DNA from: CBETVX01 sp965539935
GTDB lineage: Bacteria > Bacillota > Clostridia > Peptostreptococcales > Caminicellaceae
Direction of reading: 5' to 3'
NCBI GenBank assembly: GCA_965539935.1
Contig: CBETVX010000017.1
Span: 1-53,774 of the forward strand
Length of the DNA stretch: 53,774 bases
Shown here: positions 1 to 8,008 of the stretch, piece by piece
Layout of the letters: each line of letters opens with the position of its first letter
Numbering within the stretch: position 1 is the stretch's first letter
Program-made: the position numbers and the translations under genes
Notes under the pieces: generated by a model
Databases searched by the model: none
Seen by the model: the letters and a program-made list of their open reading frames with translations, nothing else
Told to the model about the DNA's origin: nothing

Positions 1-1630
1 GAAAATAGGGATATTTTGCTTTGAAAAGAAGTTAGATGATATTGATACAGTGGCTAAATTACTGAATATTGATATAAAACAATATATATTTACAAATAAA
101 GTAGAAGCAGTTAAAGCTGTCCAGGAAGCTAAAAAAGAGAAAATTATATTAGGTATGGGAGGTATACTGACAGGCACCATTTGCAAAGAAATGGGGATTG
201 AATATTATATTGTTAATACTTCTAAAGATTCTATATTAAGGGCCATTGATACTGCAAAAAATGTTTTAAAAATTCAAAAAGAAGAAGAAAAGAAAACGGA
301 GTATTATAAAATACAGATGGAGAACTATAAAGCTGTTCTAAACTTTTCCTATAGTGGAATCATTGGGATAGATGAAGAATATAAAATAAATGTATTTAAT
401 CCCTTTGCTGAAAATCTGTTGAATTTATCGGCTAAAGATGTTTTGGGAAAAAAGATCTATGAAGTACTACCTAATACAAAGCTTAAAAGGACCCTTGATG
501 AAGGAAAGATAGAAAGCAATAAGATAATGAGGGTAAATAATAAAATTTTGTATACCAATAGAGTACCTATTAATATTAATAATGAAATTAAAGGTGCAGT
601 TGCTACCTTTCAAGATATTGAAATGATTCAAGAAAATGAAAGGGAAATTAGAATAAAGCTACATAAAAAGGGCTTATTAGCTAAATATACTTTTGATGAT
701 ATTATTGGAAATAGCAAAGCCATTAAACACGCAATAGAGATAGCAAAAAGTTACTCAAAAACTTCATCTACTGTGTTAATCAATGGAGAAACTGGCACTG
801 GAAAAGAAATGTTTGCCCAAAGTATACATAATTATAGTGATAGAAGATCAAAACCCTTTGTTGCCATAAACTGTGCAGCTTTGCCTGAGAGTATACTTGA
901 GTCAGAATTATTTGGATATGATGAAGGGGCCTTTACTGGTAGTAAGAAAGGTGGCAAGATTGGATTATTTGAATTAGCCCATGGGGGAACAATATTCTTA
1001 GATGAAGTTGCAGAAATACCAATGAATTTACAAGCTCAATTATTAAGAGTCCTTCAAGAAAAACAAATCAGAAGGTTGGGGAGCGAAAAAATAATACCTG
1101 TTGATGTTAGAGTAATAGCAGCTACTAATAAAGAATTGATCGATGAAGTTAAAAAGGATAAATTTAGAAAGGACTTATTTTATAGGTTAAATATTTTGAA
1201 ATTATTATTACCACCCCTTAGGGAAAGGAAGGAAGACATCAAAGAAATTGGAATTAGCTTTATTAAGAAAAGAAACTATAAATTATACAATGAAAATAAA
1301 AGCCAATTTTATAAAATATTTTCCTATTTAGAAAGACATAATTGGTATGGAAATGTTAGAGAACTTGAAAATGTATTAGAGAGAATTATGGTTATATTAA
1401 ATGAAGGCATTTATAATTTTAATAGTTATAAAGAATTACTTGATAAAGTTTTATATATTGATAGTGAGGCCTTATCTGATATTGTTACAAGCAAAATTTC
1501 ATATGAGAAGGATATGATTTATGATGCTCTGTTAAATGCCAATTGGAACAGAAATAAGGCAGCAAAGGTATTGGGAATTAGTAGGACTACATTATGGAGA
1601 AGGATGAAAAAGTATAATATAGGCACTTAA
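1..1630 (+). CDS. Sigma-54-dependent transcriptional activator with PrpR_N sensor domain (5' end outside the window)
   Basis: The reading frame is open to the left edge (in frame from base 2), so the start lies upstream; the first GTG at 50 is internal. The visible domains are the end of a PrpR_N-type ligand domain (to about base 290), a PAS domain (about bases 330-640), a sigma-54 AAA+ domain with Walker A GETGTGKE and Walker B-like IFLDEVAE, and a C-terminal Fis-type helix-turn-helix (NRNKAAKVLGISRTTLWRR). The sigma-54 contact loop reads GAFTGS rather than the usual GAFTGA. PrpR_N activators typically sense small carboxylic acids and switch on an adjacent -24/-12 promoter. A perfect promoter of that class lies 143 bases downstream, ahead of a transporter/catabolic operon, so this is very probably its activator. 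The stop codon is embedded in the gene's terminator. Confidence 0.93.
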   Translation, partial: KIGIFCFEKKLDDIDTVAKLLNIDIKQYIFTNKVEAVKAVQEAKKEKIILGMGGILTGTICKEMGIEYYIVNTSKDSILRAIDTAKNVLKIQKEEEKKTEYYKIQMENYKAVLNFSYSGIIGIDEEYKINVFNPFAENLLNLSAKDVLGKKIYEVLPNTKLKRTLDEGKIESNKIMRVNNKILYTNRVPININNEIKGAVATFQDIEMIQENEREIRIKLHKKGLLAKYTFDDIIGNSKAIKHAIEIAKSYSKTSSTVLINGETGTGKEMFAQSIHNYSDRRSKPFVAINCAALPESILESELFGYDEGAFTGSKKGGKIGLFELAHGGTIFLDEVAEIPMNLQAQLLRVLQEKQIRRLGSEKIIPVDVRVIAATNKELIDEVKKDKFRKDLFYRLNILKLLLPPLRERKEDIKEIGISFIKKRNYKLYNENKSQFYKIFSYLERHNWYGNVRELENVLERIMVILNEGIYNFNSYKELLDKVLYIDSEALSDIVTSKISYEKDMIYDALLNANWNRNKAAKVLGISRTTLWRRMKKYNIGT

Positions 1631-1648
1631 AAGTGTCTTTTTTTTTGT
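1621..1648 (+). terminator. Intrinsic terminator of the sigma-54 activator gene
   Basis: An AGGCACTT / AAGTGTCT stem with a two-base loop is followed by a run of T. The stem overlaps the last codons and stop of the activator gene. Confidence 0.8.
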
Positions 1649-1661
1649 GTGTTGTTAATAG

Positions 1662-1711
1662 TATGAAACGTTATGAAACGTAATTTAACATTATAAAACA
1701 ATATATGAAAC
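1662..1711 (+). promoter_or_regulatory. Candidate enhancer (UAS) repeats for the sigma-54 activator
   Basis: TATGAAACG occurs at 1662-1670 and again at 1672-1680, exactly 10 bp apart (one helical turn). A third TATGAAAC is at 1704-1711 and a related TATAAAAC at 1692-1699. The cluster lies about 60-110 bp upstream of the -24/-12 promoter, the usual place for activator binding sites. The assignment is inferred from position and repetition only. Confidence 0.5.
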
Positions 1712-1772
1712 AAAAATATATTCTCGTATAATTTTATAACTCTAAAGGCACATAATCTCTTAGCTAATTTAT

Positions 1773-1787
1773 TGGCACATAATTTGC
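1773..1787 (+). promoter_or_regulatory. Sigma-54 (-24/-12) promoter of the C5-dicarboxylate operon
   Basis: TGGCAC-N5-TTGC matches the sigma-54 consensus exactly. It sits 118 bp before the first operon gene and downstream of a sigma-54 activator gene. A degenerate copy, aGGCACATAATctct, lies 28 bp upstream at 1745-1759 and shares GGCACATAAT with the true site. Confidence 0.9.
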
Positions 1788-1904
1788 TTAGATAAATCCA
1801 TAGATAGAAAACGTTTACAAAACTATTTATATTAAAAGGAAGGTGATAGGTAATATTTGATTTTTAAGTATCATACAAAAATTAGTATAAAAGGGGGAGT
1901 GATT

Positions 1905-2159
1905 ATGAAGAAAAATTATAAAGAGCCTATTCAATTTAAATGGATATGGATAGTGTTAGGAATAATTGTTTTAATAGGGGTACCTTGGTATCTACCACAA
2001 GGAAGTATATATCCTATAATATTGGGATTACCTTACTGGACATTTATATCTTTAGTTTCTACTATCGCATTAGCCTTTTTCTTAAATTATGTTGTAAAAA
2101 ACTATTGGGATATGGAAGAAATTAAGAAAGATTTTGAAGTAGAAAGGAGGAGTGAATAG
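1905..2159 (+). CDS. Small DUF3311-like membrane protein, partner of the adjacent symporter
   Basis: This 84-residue protein has two predicted membrane helices (about residues 13-33 and 42-66) and a charged C-terminus. The start is the ATG at 1905, preceded by AAGGGGGAG; a longer in-frame version from 1857 lacks a ribosome binding site. The GLPYW motif between the helices resembles the small DUF3311 family that is found directly upstream of sodium/solute symporters. It overlaps the symporter start by one base, implying translational coupling. The role as an accessory subunit is inferred from this pairing; the same arrangement recurs at 44359-46125 with a different small family. Confidence 0.7.
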   Translation: MKKNYKEPIQFKWIWIVLGIIVLIGVPWYLPQGSIYPIILGLPYWTFISLVSTIALAFFLNYVVKNYWDMEEIKKDFEVERRSE

Positions 2160-3652
2160 TGAATCAATCTGTTAAATTTCTAGGGTATCAAGGGGTAATA
2201 GTTCTTGTTCTATATGCAATATCAATATTTGCCATATGCATTTATTTATCTGCTAAAAAAACAGTTAGAAGCAGCTTAAAGGGATTTTATTTAAGTGGTG
2301 GAGGACTTGGAGCCTTATTATTATTCTTCACCCTTTATGCCACTCAATATAGTGGTAATACAGTTATTGGATATGCACCAAAAACTTATCGGTTAGGATA
2401 CGCCTATTTCCAATCAATTCCTTTTTTCATTATGGTTATAGTGGGGTATTTGCTATTTGCACCTAGACTTCATGTATTGGCTAAAAAATATAATTTTGTT
2501 ACTCCTTCTGACTGGCTTGATAAGAGGTTTAATTCTAAAACTGTAACTCTAATAGGAACAATAATAATGTGTTATGCTTTGACAAATTACTTATTAGAAC
2601 AATTAGTGGCCATGGGGCATGCAATATCAGGACTTACGGCTGGAACTATACCTTATTTTTATGGTGTGATTTTCTTAGTAATCCTCATGCTTACATATGA
2701 ATGGCTTGGGGGGATGAAGGCTGTTGCTATTGCAGATACTATAAATGGGATTATGCTATTAACTGGAGTTATAGGATTATTAACCCTTTCAATTAAAACC
2801 TTTGGTACACCTGGAGTGGCAGCACAATACATAGCAACTAATGTACCAGAAAAAATAGGAGTGCCTAATTTACAGACTAGCATAAGTTGGCTTAGTATAT
2901 ATATTCTTGTGGGAGTAGGGGCTGCAATATATCCCCATGCCATTCAGAGGATATATGCTGCTGAAAGTGAAAATACCTTGAAGAAATCTTTAAGTAGAAT
3001 GACTTGGATGCCATTTATCACATCAGGTGCTGTTTTTATTATAGGTATAATCGGAATTAAAGCATTTCCAAATCTAGATACGGCTTCCTCAGAAGAATTA
3101 GTGGGCATGATAGCTAATGTTATTGCATCAAAGTCAGCCTTTAATTATTGGATGATGATGATTCTCTACACAGGGGTAGTAGGTGCTATCATGTCAACGG
3201 CTGATTCAGTAATCTTAGCATTATCATCCCTATTATCTAATGATATATATGGCAGATTTATCAATAAAGAGGCTACCGAAAAACAAAAAGTTTATTGGGG
3301 AAAGATAATTGGTATTTTCATCGTAATTGGTTTATTATTTGTGGCTTGGAACCCTCCAGGAACCCTTTATGAAATATTTGTACTAAAATTTGAAATCCTA
3401 ATTCAAATTGCTCCTGCTTTCCTAATAGGATTATATTGGAAAAAGCTTAATAAAAAGGCTGTTCTAGTTGGAATGTTAGTAGGTGCATTTACTGCTTCAA
3501 CCATGACCTTTACAGGATATAAAGCCTTATATGGGATACATGGAGGAGTAATAGGATTAGCAATTAATTTTGCCATATGTATAGTTGGTAGTCTATTAGT
3601 GCCAGTTACTGAAAAAGAAGAAAAGGAAGCAGAAGAGATTATGAGCTTTTAA
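2159..3652 (+). CDS. Sodium:solute symporter (SSS family), probable dicarboxylate uptake
   Basis: This 497-residue protein has about 13 hydrophobic segments and the SSS-family pattern, including GGMKAVAIADTINGIMLL and STADSVILALSSLLSNDIY. It starts at GTG 2159 after AGGAGG, overlapping the upstream small gene by one base. Family members import many organic solutes with Na+. The operon context (hydro-lyase, CoA-transferase, CoA-lyase) suggests a branched C4/C5 dicarboxylate as substrate; the sequence alone does not identify it. A stable hairpin follows before the hydro-lyase gene. Confidence 0.9.
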   Translation: MNQSVKFLGYQGVIVLVLYAISIFAICIYLSAKKTVRSSLKGFYLSGGGLGALLLFFTLYATQYSGNTVIGYAPKTYRLGYAYFQSIPFFIMVIVGYLLFAPRLHVLAKKYNFVTPSDWLDKRFNSKTVTLIGTIIMCYALTNYLLEQLVAMGHAISGLTAGTIPYFYGVIFLVILMLTYEWLGGMKAVAIADTINGIMLLTGVIGLLTLSIKTFGTPGVAAQYIATNVPEKIGVPNLQTSISWLSIYILVGVGAAIYPHAIQRIYAAESENTLKKSLSRMTWMPFITSGAVFIIGIIGIKAFPNLDTASSEELVGMIANVIASKSAFNYWMMMILYTGVVGAIMSTADSVILALSSLLSNDIYGRFINKEATEKQKVYWGKIIGIFIVIGLLFVAWNPPGTLYEIFVLKFEILIQIAPAFLIGLYWKKLNKKAVLVGMLVGAFTASTMTFTGYKALYGIHGGVIGLAINFAICIVGSLLVPVTEKEEKEAEEIMSF

Positions 3653-3671
3653 ATAATAGTTGAAAGTTAAT

Positions 3672-3694
3672 AGAGGAGATAAATCATCTCCTCT
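3672..3694 (+). other. Intercistronic hairpin between symporter and hydro-lyase genes
   Basis: A perfect 9-bp stem, AGAGGAGAT / ATCTCCTCT, with a 5-base loop and no T-run after it. It lies between transport and enzyme genes and may be an mRNA processing or stability element, or a weak terminator that lowers downstream expression. Confidence 0.5.
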
Positions 3695-3718
3695 TCCATA
3701 TATAAGGGGAGTGGGAAA

Positions 3719-4978
3719 ATGGGGAAAACCATTACTGAAAAAATATTGGCTAAAGCCAGTGGAAAAGGTAATGTAACACCGGGAGAGATAATTGATACAA
3801 ATATTGATCTAGTTATGGGTACCGATATAATGATACCAATTATTTTAGAAGTGATGAGGGATATGGAAATTAAAGAAGTATTTAATAGAGATAAAGTTGT
3901 GATAGTGATTGACCATTTTTCTCCTGCACCTAATATAAAGGCTGCTAATCAAAATAAAAAAGTAAGAGAATTTTTTAAGAACTACTCATTAAAAAATATT
4001 ATGGAAGTAGGAAGTAATGGAGTTTGTCATGTGGTTTTACCAGAGCAAGGGCTGGTAAGGCCGGGGGAAGTCATAGTTGGAAGTGATTCCCATACTACTA
4101 CATATGGTGCACTAGGAGCATTTTCAACGGGCCTTGGAAGTACAGACATAGCTGTAGCTATGGCAACGGGTAAACTATGGTTTAAAGTTCCTGAAACTAT
4201 AAAGGTTGTATTTTATAACCAATTACCTAAATATGTTACTGGAAAAGACTTAATATTGTATCTTTTAGGTAAAATTGGAGCCCATGGGGCAAGGTATAAA
4301 ACATTGGAATTTGCAGGTGAGACAATAAGTCAATTAGATATGGATGGAAGGTTTACGATGTGTAATATGGCAGTGGAGGCCGGTGCTAAAAATGCAATTA
4401 TAGAACCAGATGAAAAAACCCTTCAATATCTAAAGCATGTTACCAATGAACCCTATACAATTTTCAAAAGTGATAAAGATGCTAAATATGAAAAGATTAT
4501 TGAAATAGATTCCAGCAAAATAGAACCTCAGATTGCCTATCCCCATAGTCCAGACAATGTATTTCCTATTTCAAAAAGTCTTGGGATAAAAATAGATCAA
4601 GTATATTTAGGTTCATGTACAAATGGAAGGATTTCAGACCTTAGACTGGCTGCTAATATCCTTAAAAATAATAGAATTCATCCAGAAATTCGATTAGTCA
4701 TTACACCTGGTAGTCAAGAAGTCTATCTAGAAGCCTTAAAGGAAGGATTAATTGAAACTTTTATAAAGGCTGGGGCAATAATAAATCCGCCTTCATGTGG
4801 TGCTTGTTTTGGAGGACATTTTGGAATAATAGGCGATAATGAAGTTTGTTTATCGACCACCAATAGAAATTTTAAAGGAAGAATGGGAAGTAAGGAAGGC
4901 AAAATTTTTCTTTCCTCTCCTGCTGTAGCTATAGCTTCAGCTATAAAAGGAGAAATAGCTGATCCTAGGGGGATTTAA
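3719..4978 (+). CDS. LeuC-like hydro-lyase large subunit (aconitase superfamily), predicted C5-dicarboxylate hydratase
   Basis: At 419 residues it has the compact size of the bacterial/archaeal LeuC2/homoaconitase branch. The [4Fe-4S] ligands are Cys300 (LGSCTNGR) and Cys360/Cys363 (PPSCGACFGG); the active-site motif GSDSHTTTYGALGAF is also present. The small subunit follows after one base. These enzymes move water across 2-hydroxy-dicarboxylates. No leuA or leuB is nearby. The partners are a CoA-transferase and an HMG-CoA-lyase-family protein, so I favour hydration of mesaconate, citraconate or a similar acid to citramalate over leucine synthesis. Isopropylmalate, dimethylmalate or homoaconitate remain possible. 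Confidence 0.85.
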   Translation: MGKTITEKILAKASGKGNVTPGEIIDTNIDLVMGTDIMIPIILEVMRDMEIKEVFNRDKVVIVIDHFSPAPNIKAANQNKKVREFFKNYSLKNIMEVGSNGVCHVVLPEQGLVRPGEVIVGSDSHTTTYGALGAFSTGLGSTDIAVAMATGKLWFKVPETIKVVFYNQLPKYVTGKDLILYLLGKIGAHGARYKTLEFAGETISQLDMDGRFTMCNMAVEAGAKNAIIEPDEKTLQYLKHVTNEPYTIFKSDKDAKYEKIIEIDSSKIEPQIAYPHSPDNVFPISKSLGIKIDQVYLGSCTNGRISDLRLAANILKNNRIHPEIRLVITPGSQEVYLEALKEGLIETFIKAGAIINPPSCGACFGGHFGIIGDNEVCLSTTNRNFKGRMGSKEGKIFLSSPAVAIASAIKGEIADPRGI

Positions 4979-4979
4979 G

Positions 4980-5477
4980 ATGTTGTTTAAAGGCAAAGTA
5001 TTTAAATTTGGAGATAACATAGATACTGACGTAATAATACCAGCAAGATATCTAGTCACAACAGAATCAAAGGTTTTAGCACAACATTGTATGGAGGATA
5101 TTTCACAAACATTCTCAAAGGAAGTTAGTGAAGGAGATATTATTGTAGGTGGAGAGAATTTTGGATGTGGAAGTTCTAGAGAACAAGCGGTACTTTCAAT
5201 ATTAGGATGTGGAGTTAAAGTTATACTAGCAAATTCATTTGCAAGGATATTTTATAGAAATAGTATAAACAGAGGATTATATGCAATAGAAATTTCAGAA
5301 AGTATTCTAAAGGAAATAGACAATGGAGATATTATATCTGTTGATACAGATAAAGGTGTGATAAAAAACTTTGATAAGGATAAAGTTTATAAATTTAATA
5401 GTATTCCTAAAGAAATGCAAAAAATTCTTGATTCTGGGGGAATGGTTGAATTAACCAAAAATGCTGTAAAGAAATAA
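4980..5477 (+). CDS. LeuD-like hydro-lyase small subunit
   Basis: This 165-residue swivelling domain of the aconitase superfamily carries NIDTDVIIPARYL near the N-terminus and GGENFGCGSSREQA, the conserved substrate-binding serine/arginine motif. The substrate-selecting loop after ARYL reads VTTE, unlike the loops I know for true isopropylmalate isomerases, which is consistent with another substrate. It starts one base after the large subunit stop, with GGGGG as ribosome binding site. It must pair with the large subunit to make an active enzyme. Confidence 0.85.
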   Translation: MLFKGKVFKFGDNIDTDVIIPARYLVTTESKVLAQHCMEDISQTFSKEVSEGDIIVGGENFGCGSSREQAVLSILGCGVKVILANSFARIFYRNSINRGLYAIEISESILKEIDNGDIISVDTDKGVIKNFDKDKVYKFNSIPKEMQKILDSGGMVELTKNAVKK

Positions 5478-5499
5478 CAGTTAAAGGGGGATGCTTAAA

Positions 5500-6702
5500 A
5501 TGAATAGTATTAAAAAGGGTGCTTTAAATGGTGTCAGAGTTTTAGACTTAACAAGGGTTTTAGCAGGACCCTTTGCAACAATGATGCTGGCAGATATGGG
5601 TGCAGAGGTGATTAAAGTAGAGATACCTAATAGAGGTGATGATAGTAGAGCATTTGGACCCTTTGTTAATGGAGAAAGTATGTACTACATGAACTTAAAT
5701 AGAAATAAGAAAGGGATTACTTTAAACTTAAAAAGCCAAAGAGGAAAAGAAATATTTAAAGAGTTAGTTAAAAAAGCTGATATTTTAGTAGAGAATTATA
5801 GACCTGGAACAATGGAAAAACTAGGACTTGGATATGAAGAACTGAGAAAAATAAACGAAGGTTTAGTGTATGCAGCCGTATCAGGATTTGGACACTATGG
5901 ACCATATAAATCTAGACCTGGGTATGACATAATAGGGCAGGCCATGGGGGGATTGATGAGTACTACTGGTTGGCCAGATAGTGGACCCACAAGAACAGGA
6001 ACTGCCATGGGAGATGTTTTAGGTGGATTATCGGTAACTATAGGTATTTTAGCTGCTTTAAAGAGCAGAGATAATACAGGAAGAGGGCAAAAGGTTGATG
6101 TATCTTTAGTAGATTCCGTTGTTGCAAGTTTGGAAATAATAACACAGATATATTTAGCTGAGGGAAGGATACCCGAAAGAATAGGTAATAGATATGAAAC
6201 AGTCTATCCCTATGATTCCTTCAGAGCCAAGGATGGGGACTTAGTAATAGGTGCTGGAAATGAAAAACTTTATCGTATACTTTGTGATGTAATGGGAAAA
6301 CCAGAATTAGCCACTGATGATAGATATAATACAATTTCTAAAAGGAAAAAACATCATAAAGAGTTAAAAGCTATTATTGAAAAGTGGACCAAGGATAAGA
6401 AAGTCGAAGAAATTGTTAATACCCTATTAGATGCCGGTGTTCCTGCAGCACCAATATATAATTTGAAACAGGTCTGTGAAGATCCTCATATATCTAAGGC
6501 TAGAGAGATGTTTGTTGAAGTAGAGCATCCTAAAGCAGGACTCACTAAATTAACAGGATGTCATATTAAGCTATATGATACAAAACCAGAAATTAACACG
6601 CCAGCTCCTTTGTTAGGAGAACATAATGAAGAAATTTATACTAACTTTTTAAATTTGACCAAAGAGGAAATAGAAGATTTGAAGACAAAGGGGGTAATTT
6701 AA
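5500..6702 (+). CDS. Class III (CaiB/BaiF) CoA-transferase, predicted citramalate CoA-transferase
   Basis: This 400-residue protein has the family N-terminus (LNGVRVLDLTRVLAGPFATM), the KGITLNLK segment and the catalytic aspartate Asp172 in GTAMGDVLGG. The ATG at 5491 directly abuts AAAGGGGG, so the ATG at 5500, nine bases further on, is the better start. Class III enzymes pass CoA from succinyl-CoA, acetyl-CoA or similar donors to a carboxylate through an aspartyl anhydride. The downstream lyase requires a CoA thioester, so the acceptor should be the product of the LeuCD-like hydratase. Family and operon roles are solid; the exact acid is inferred. Confidence 0.88.
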   Translation: MNSIKKGALNGVRVLDLTRVLAGPFATMMLADMGAEVIKVEIPNRGDDSRAFGPFVNGESMYYMNLNRNKKGITLNLKSQRGKEIFKELVKKADILVENYRPGTMEKLGLGYEELRKINEGLVYAAVSGFGHYGPYKSRPGYDIIGQAMGGLMSTTGWPDSGPTRTGTAMGDVLGGLSVTIGILAALKSRDNTGRGQKVDVSLVDSVVASLEIITQIYLAEGRIPERIGNRYETVYPYDSFRAKDGDLVIGAGNEKLYRILCDVMGKPELATDDRYNTISKRKKHHKELKAIIEKWTKDKKVEEIVNTLLDAGVPAAPIYNLKQVCEDPHISKAREMFVEVEHPKAGLTKLTGCHIKLYDTKPEINTPAPLLGEHNEEIYTNFLNLTKEEIEDLKTKGVI

Positions 6703-6716
6703 AAGGGGGGCTTGGA

Positions 6717-7616
6717 ATGATTTTACCTAAGGAAGTAAAAATTGTGGAAGTAGGACCAAGGGATGGATTTCAGAACGTTAAATCTTTTATTGAGACTGAA
6801 GACAAAATTGAAATAATAAAAAAATTAATTGATAGTGGATTAAAACATATAGAAATAACATCCTTTGTTCATCCCAAATGGGTACCTCAAATGAAAGATG
6901 CAGATATTGTTGTTAAAGAAATTAGGAACTATATTAATAATAAAGACGTGGAATTGATAGCCCTGGTACCCAATAAATATGGAGCTTTAAAGGCTAAGGA
7001 AGCAAAGGTTGATACAATAACCTATGTAATTTCAGCAAGTGAAACCCATAATAAAAATAATGTTAATAGAAGTATTGAAGAGTCCTTTATAGAATTAGAA
7101 AGTATTATTAAAGAAATGGATGATGTTAAAATAAGACTAGCAATAGCAACTAGCTTTGGATGCCCCTTTGAAAAGAAAGTATCAGTCAATAAAGTATTAG
7201 ACATGGCGGAGAGGGGGCTTGATATAGGAGTTAGTAAAATCCTCTTGGCAGACACCATTGGTGTAGCAAATCCTCTGCAAGTTAAAAAAATGATTCAAAA
7301 AATAAAAGAAAAGATAGAACTAGACCATATAGGAATACATTTCCATGATACAAAGGGAATGGGATTAGCTAATACATTGGTTGCCCTTGAAGAAGGAATA
7401 AAATACTTTGAATCGGCAGTAGGTGGATTAGGTGGATGTCCATATGCACCAGGGGCAGCGGGAAACATAGCAACGGAAGATTTGCTTAATATGTTAAATC
7501 TAATGGGGATAAAAACAAATATAGATTTAAACATTATTATGGAGGCAGTAAATTTAGTTAAAGACAAAGTTAATGCTAATGTCGTTAGTCATATGGCCAG
7601 TGCAATCTGCCACTAA
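6717..7616 (+). CDS. HMG-CoA-lyase-family enzyme, predicted (R)-citramalyl-CoA lyase
   Basis: This 299-residue TIM-barrel lyase has the HMGL signature VGPRDGFQN (Arg15, Asp16), the metal-binding pair His208/His210 in IHFHDTKGMGLAN and the catalytic loop cysteine Cys241 in GGLGGCPYAPGAAGN. The classical reaction splits 3-hydroxy-3-methylglutaryl-CoA to acetyl-CoA and acetoacetate. An enzyme of this same family was shown in Chloroflexus to cleave (R)-citramalyl-CoA to acetyl-CoA and pyruvate, next to a class III citramalate CoA-transferase. The LeuCD-like hydratase and CoA-transferase here make that reaction the better guess. HMG-CoA lyase in a leucine-like catabolic route is the alternative. 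Confidence 0.85.
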   Translation: MILPKEVKIVEVGPRDGFQNVKSFIETEDKIEIIKKLIDSGLKHIEITSFVHPKWVPQMKDADIVVKEIRNYINNKDVELIALVPNKYGALKAKEAKVDTITYVISASETHNKNNVNRSIEESFIELESIIKEMDDVKIRLAIATSFGCPFEKKVSVNKVLDMAERGLDIGVSKILLADTIGVANPLQVKKMIQKIKEKIELDHIGIHFHDTKGMGLANTLVALEEGIKYFESAVGGLGGCPYAPGAAGNIATEDLLNMLNLMGIKTNIDLNIIMEAVNLVKDKVNANVVSHMASAICH

Positions 7617-7655
7617 AAGAATTAAGAATTATTATGATAAATATTTAGTATTATG

Positions 7656-7706
7656 TAGATAATAATTTCTCATTGAATATTATGAGATCTTATTATCTAT
7701 TTTTTA
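7656..7706 (+). terminator. Terminator of the C5-dicarboxylate operon
   Basis: Long inverted repeat: TAGATAATAA at 7656-7665 pairs with TTATTATCTA at 7690-7699, with inner TCTCAT/ATGAGA, followed by TTTTTT. Confidence 0.8.
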
Positions 7707-7867
7707 TTGTAAAAATTAAAAAACTAATTTTGAAGATTGTAATCTAAGGAATTTTAATAATTTATTTTCAAAAGTTAAAAAAGTCAATACAGAGTTAAAG
7801 CTTATAAAAATATTCTTTGTAATAGAAGACTTAACTAATAATAAAAAATAAAAGTTCAGTAAATATA

Positions 7868-7947
7868 TTGACTAACTTGTACGAACAAGTTATAATAGAT
7901 TCATAGAAGAACTTGTACGTACAGGTGGCAAAAAGAAAAGGTTTTCT
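7868..7947 (+). promoter_or_regulatory. Trehalose operon promoter with two TreR-like operators
   Basis: A sigma-A promoter TTGACT (7868-7873), 17-bp spacer, TATAAT (7891-7896). The near-perfect palindrome ACTTGTACgAACAAGT at 7875-7890 fills the spacer, so a bound repressor would block RNA polymerase. A second copy, ACTTGTACGTACAgGT, lies at 7911-7926, 36 bp downstream. Both resemble known TreR sites built on TTGTA..TACAA. A further dyad, AGAAAA-GG-TTTTCT (7934-7947), might be a weak catabolite-repression site. Confidence 0.85.
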
Positions 7948-8008
7948 GCTATGGGATTTAAAATTAAAGAATACAGCAGGTAAAATACTTTAGGATGGAG
8001 GGTTTAGG

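Noticed and set aside
3719..5477. Leucine biosynthesis leuCD
   Set aside because: No leuA, leuB or ilv gene is nearby, and the genes are in a sigma-54 operon with a transporter, CoA-transferase and CoA-lyase.
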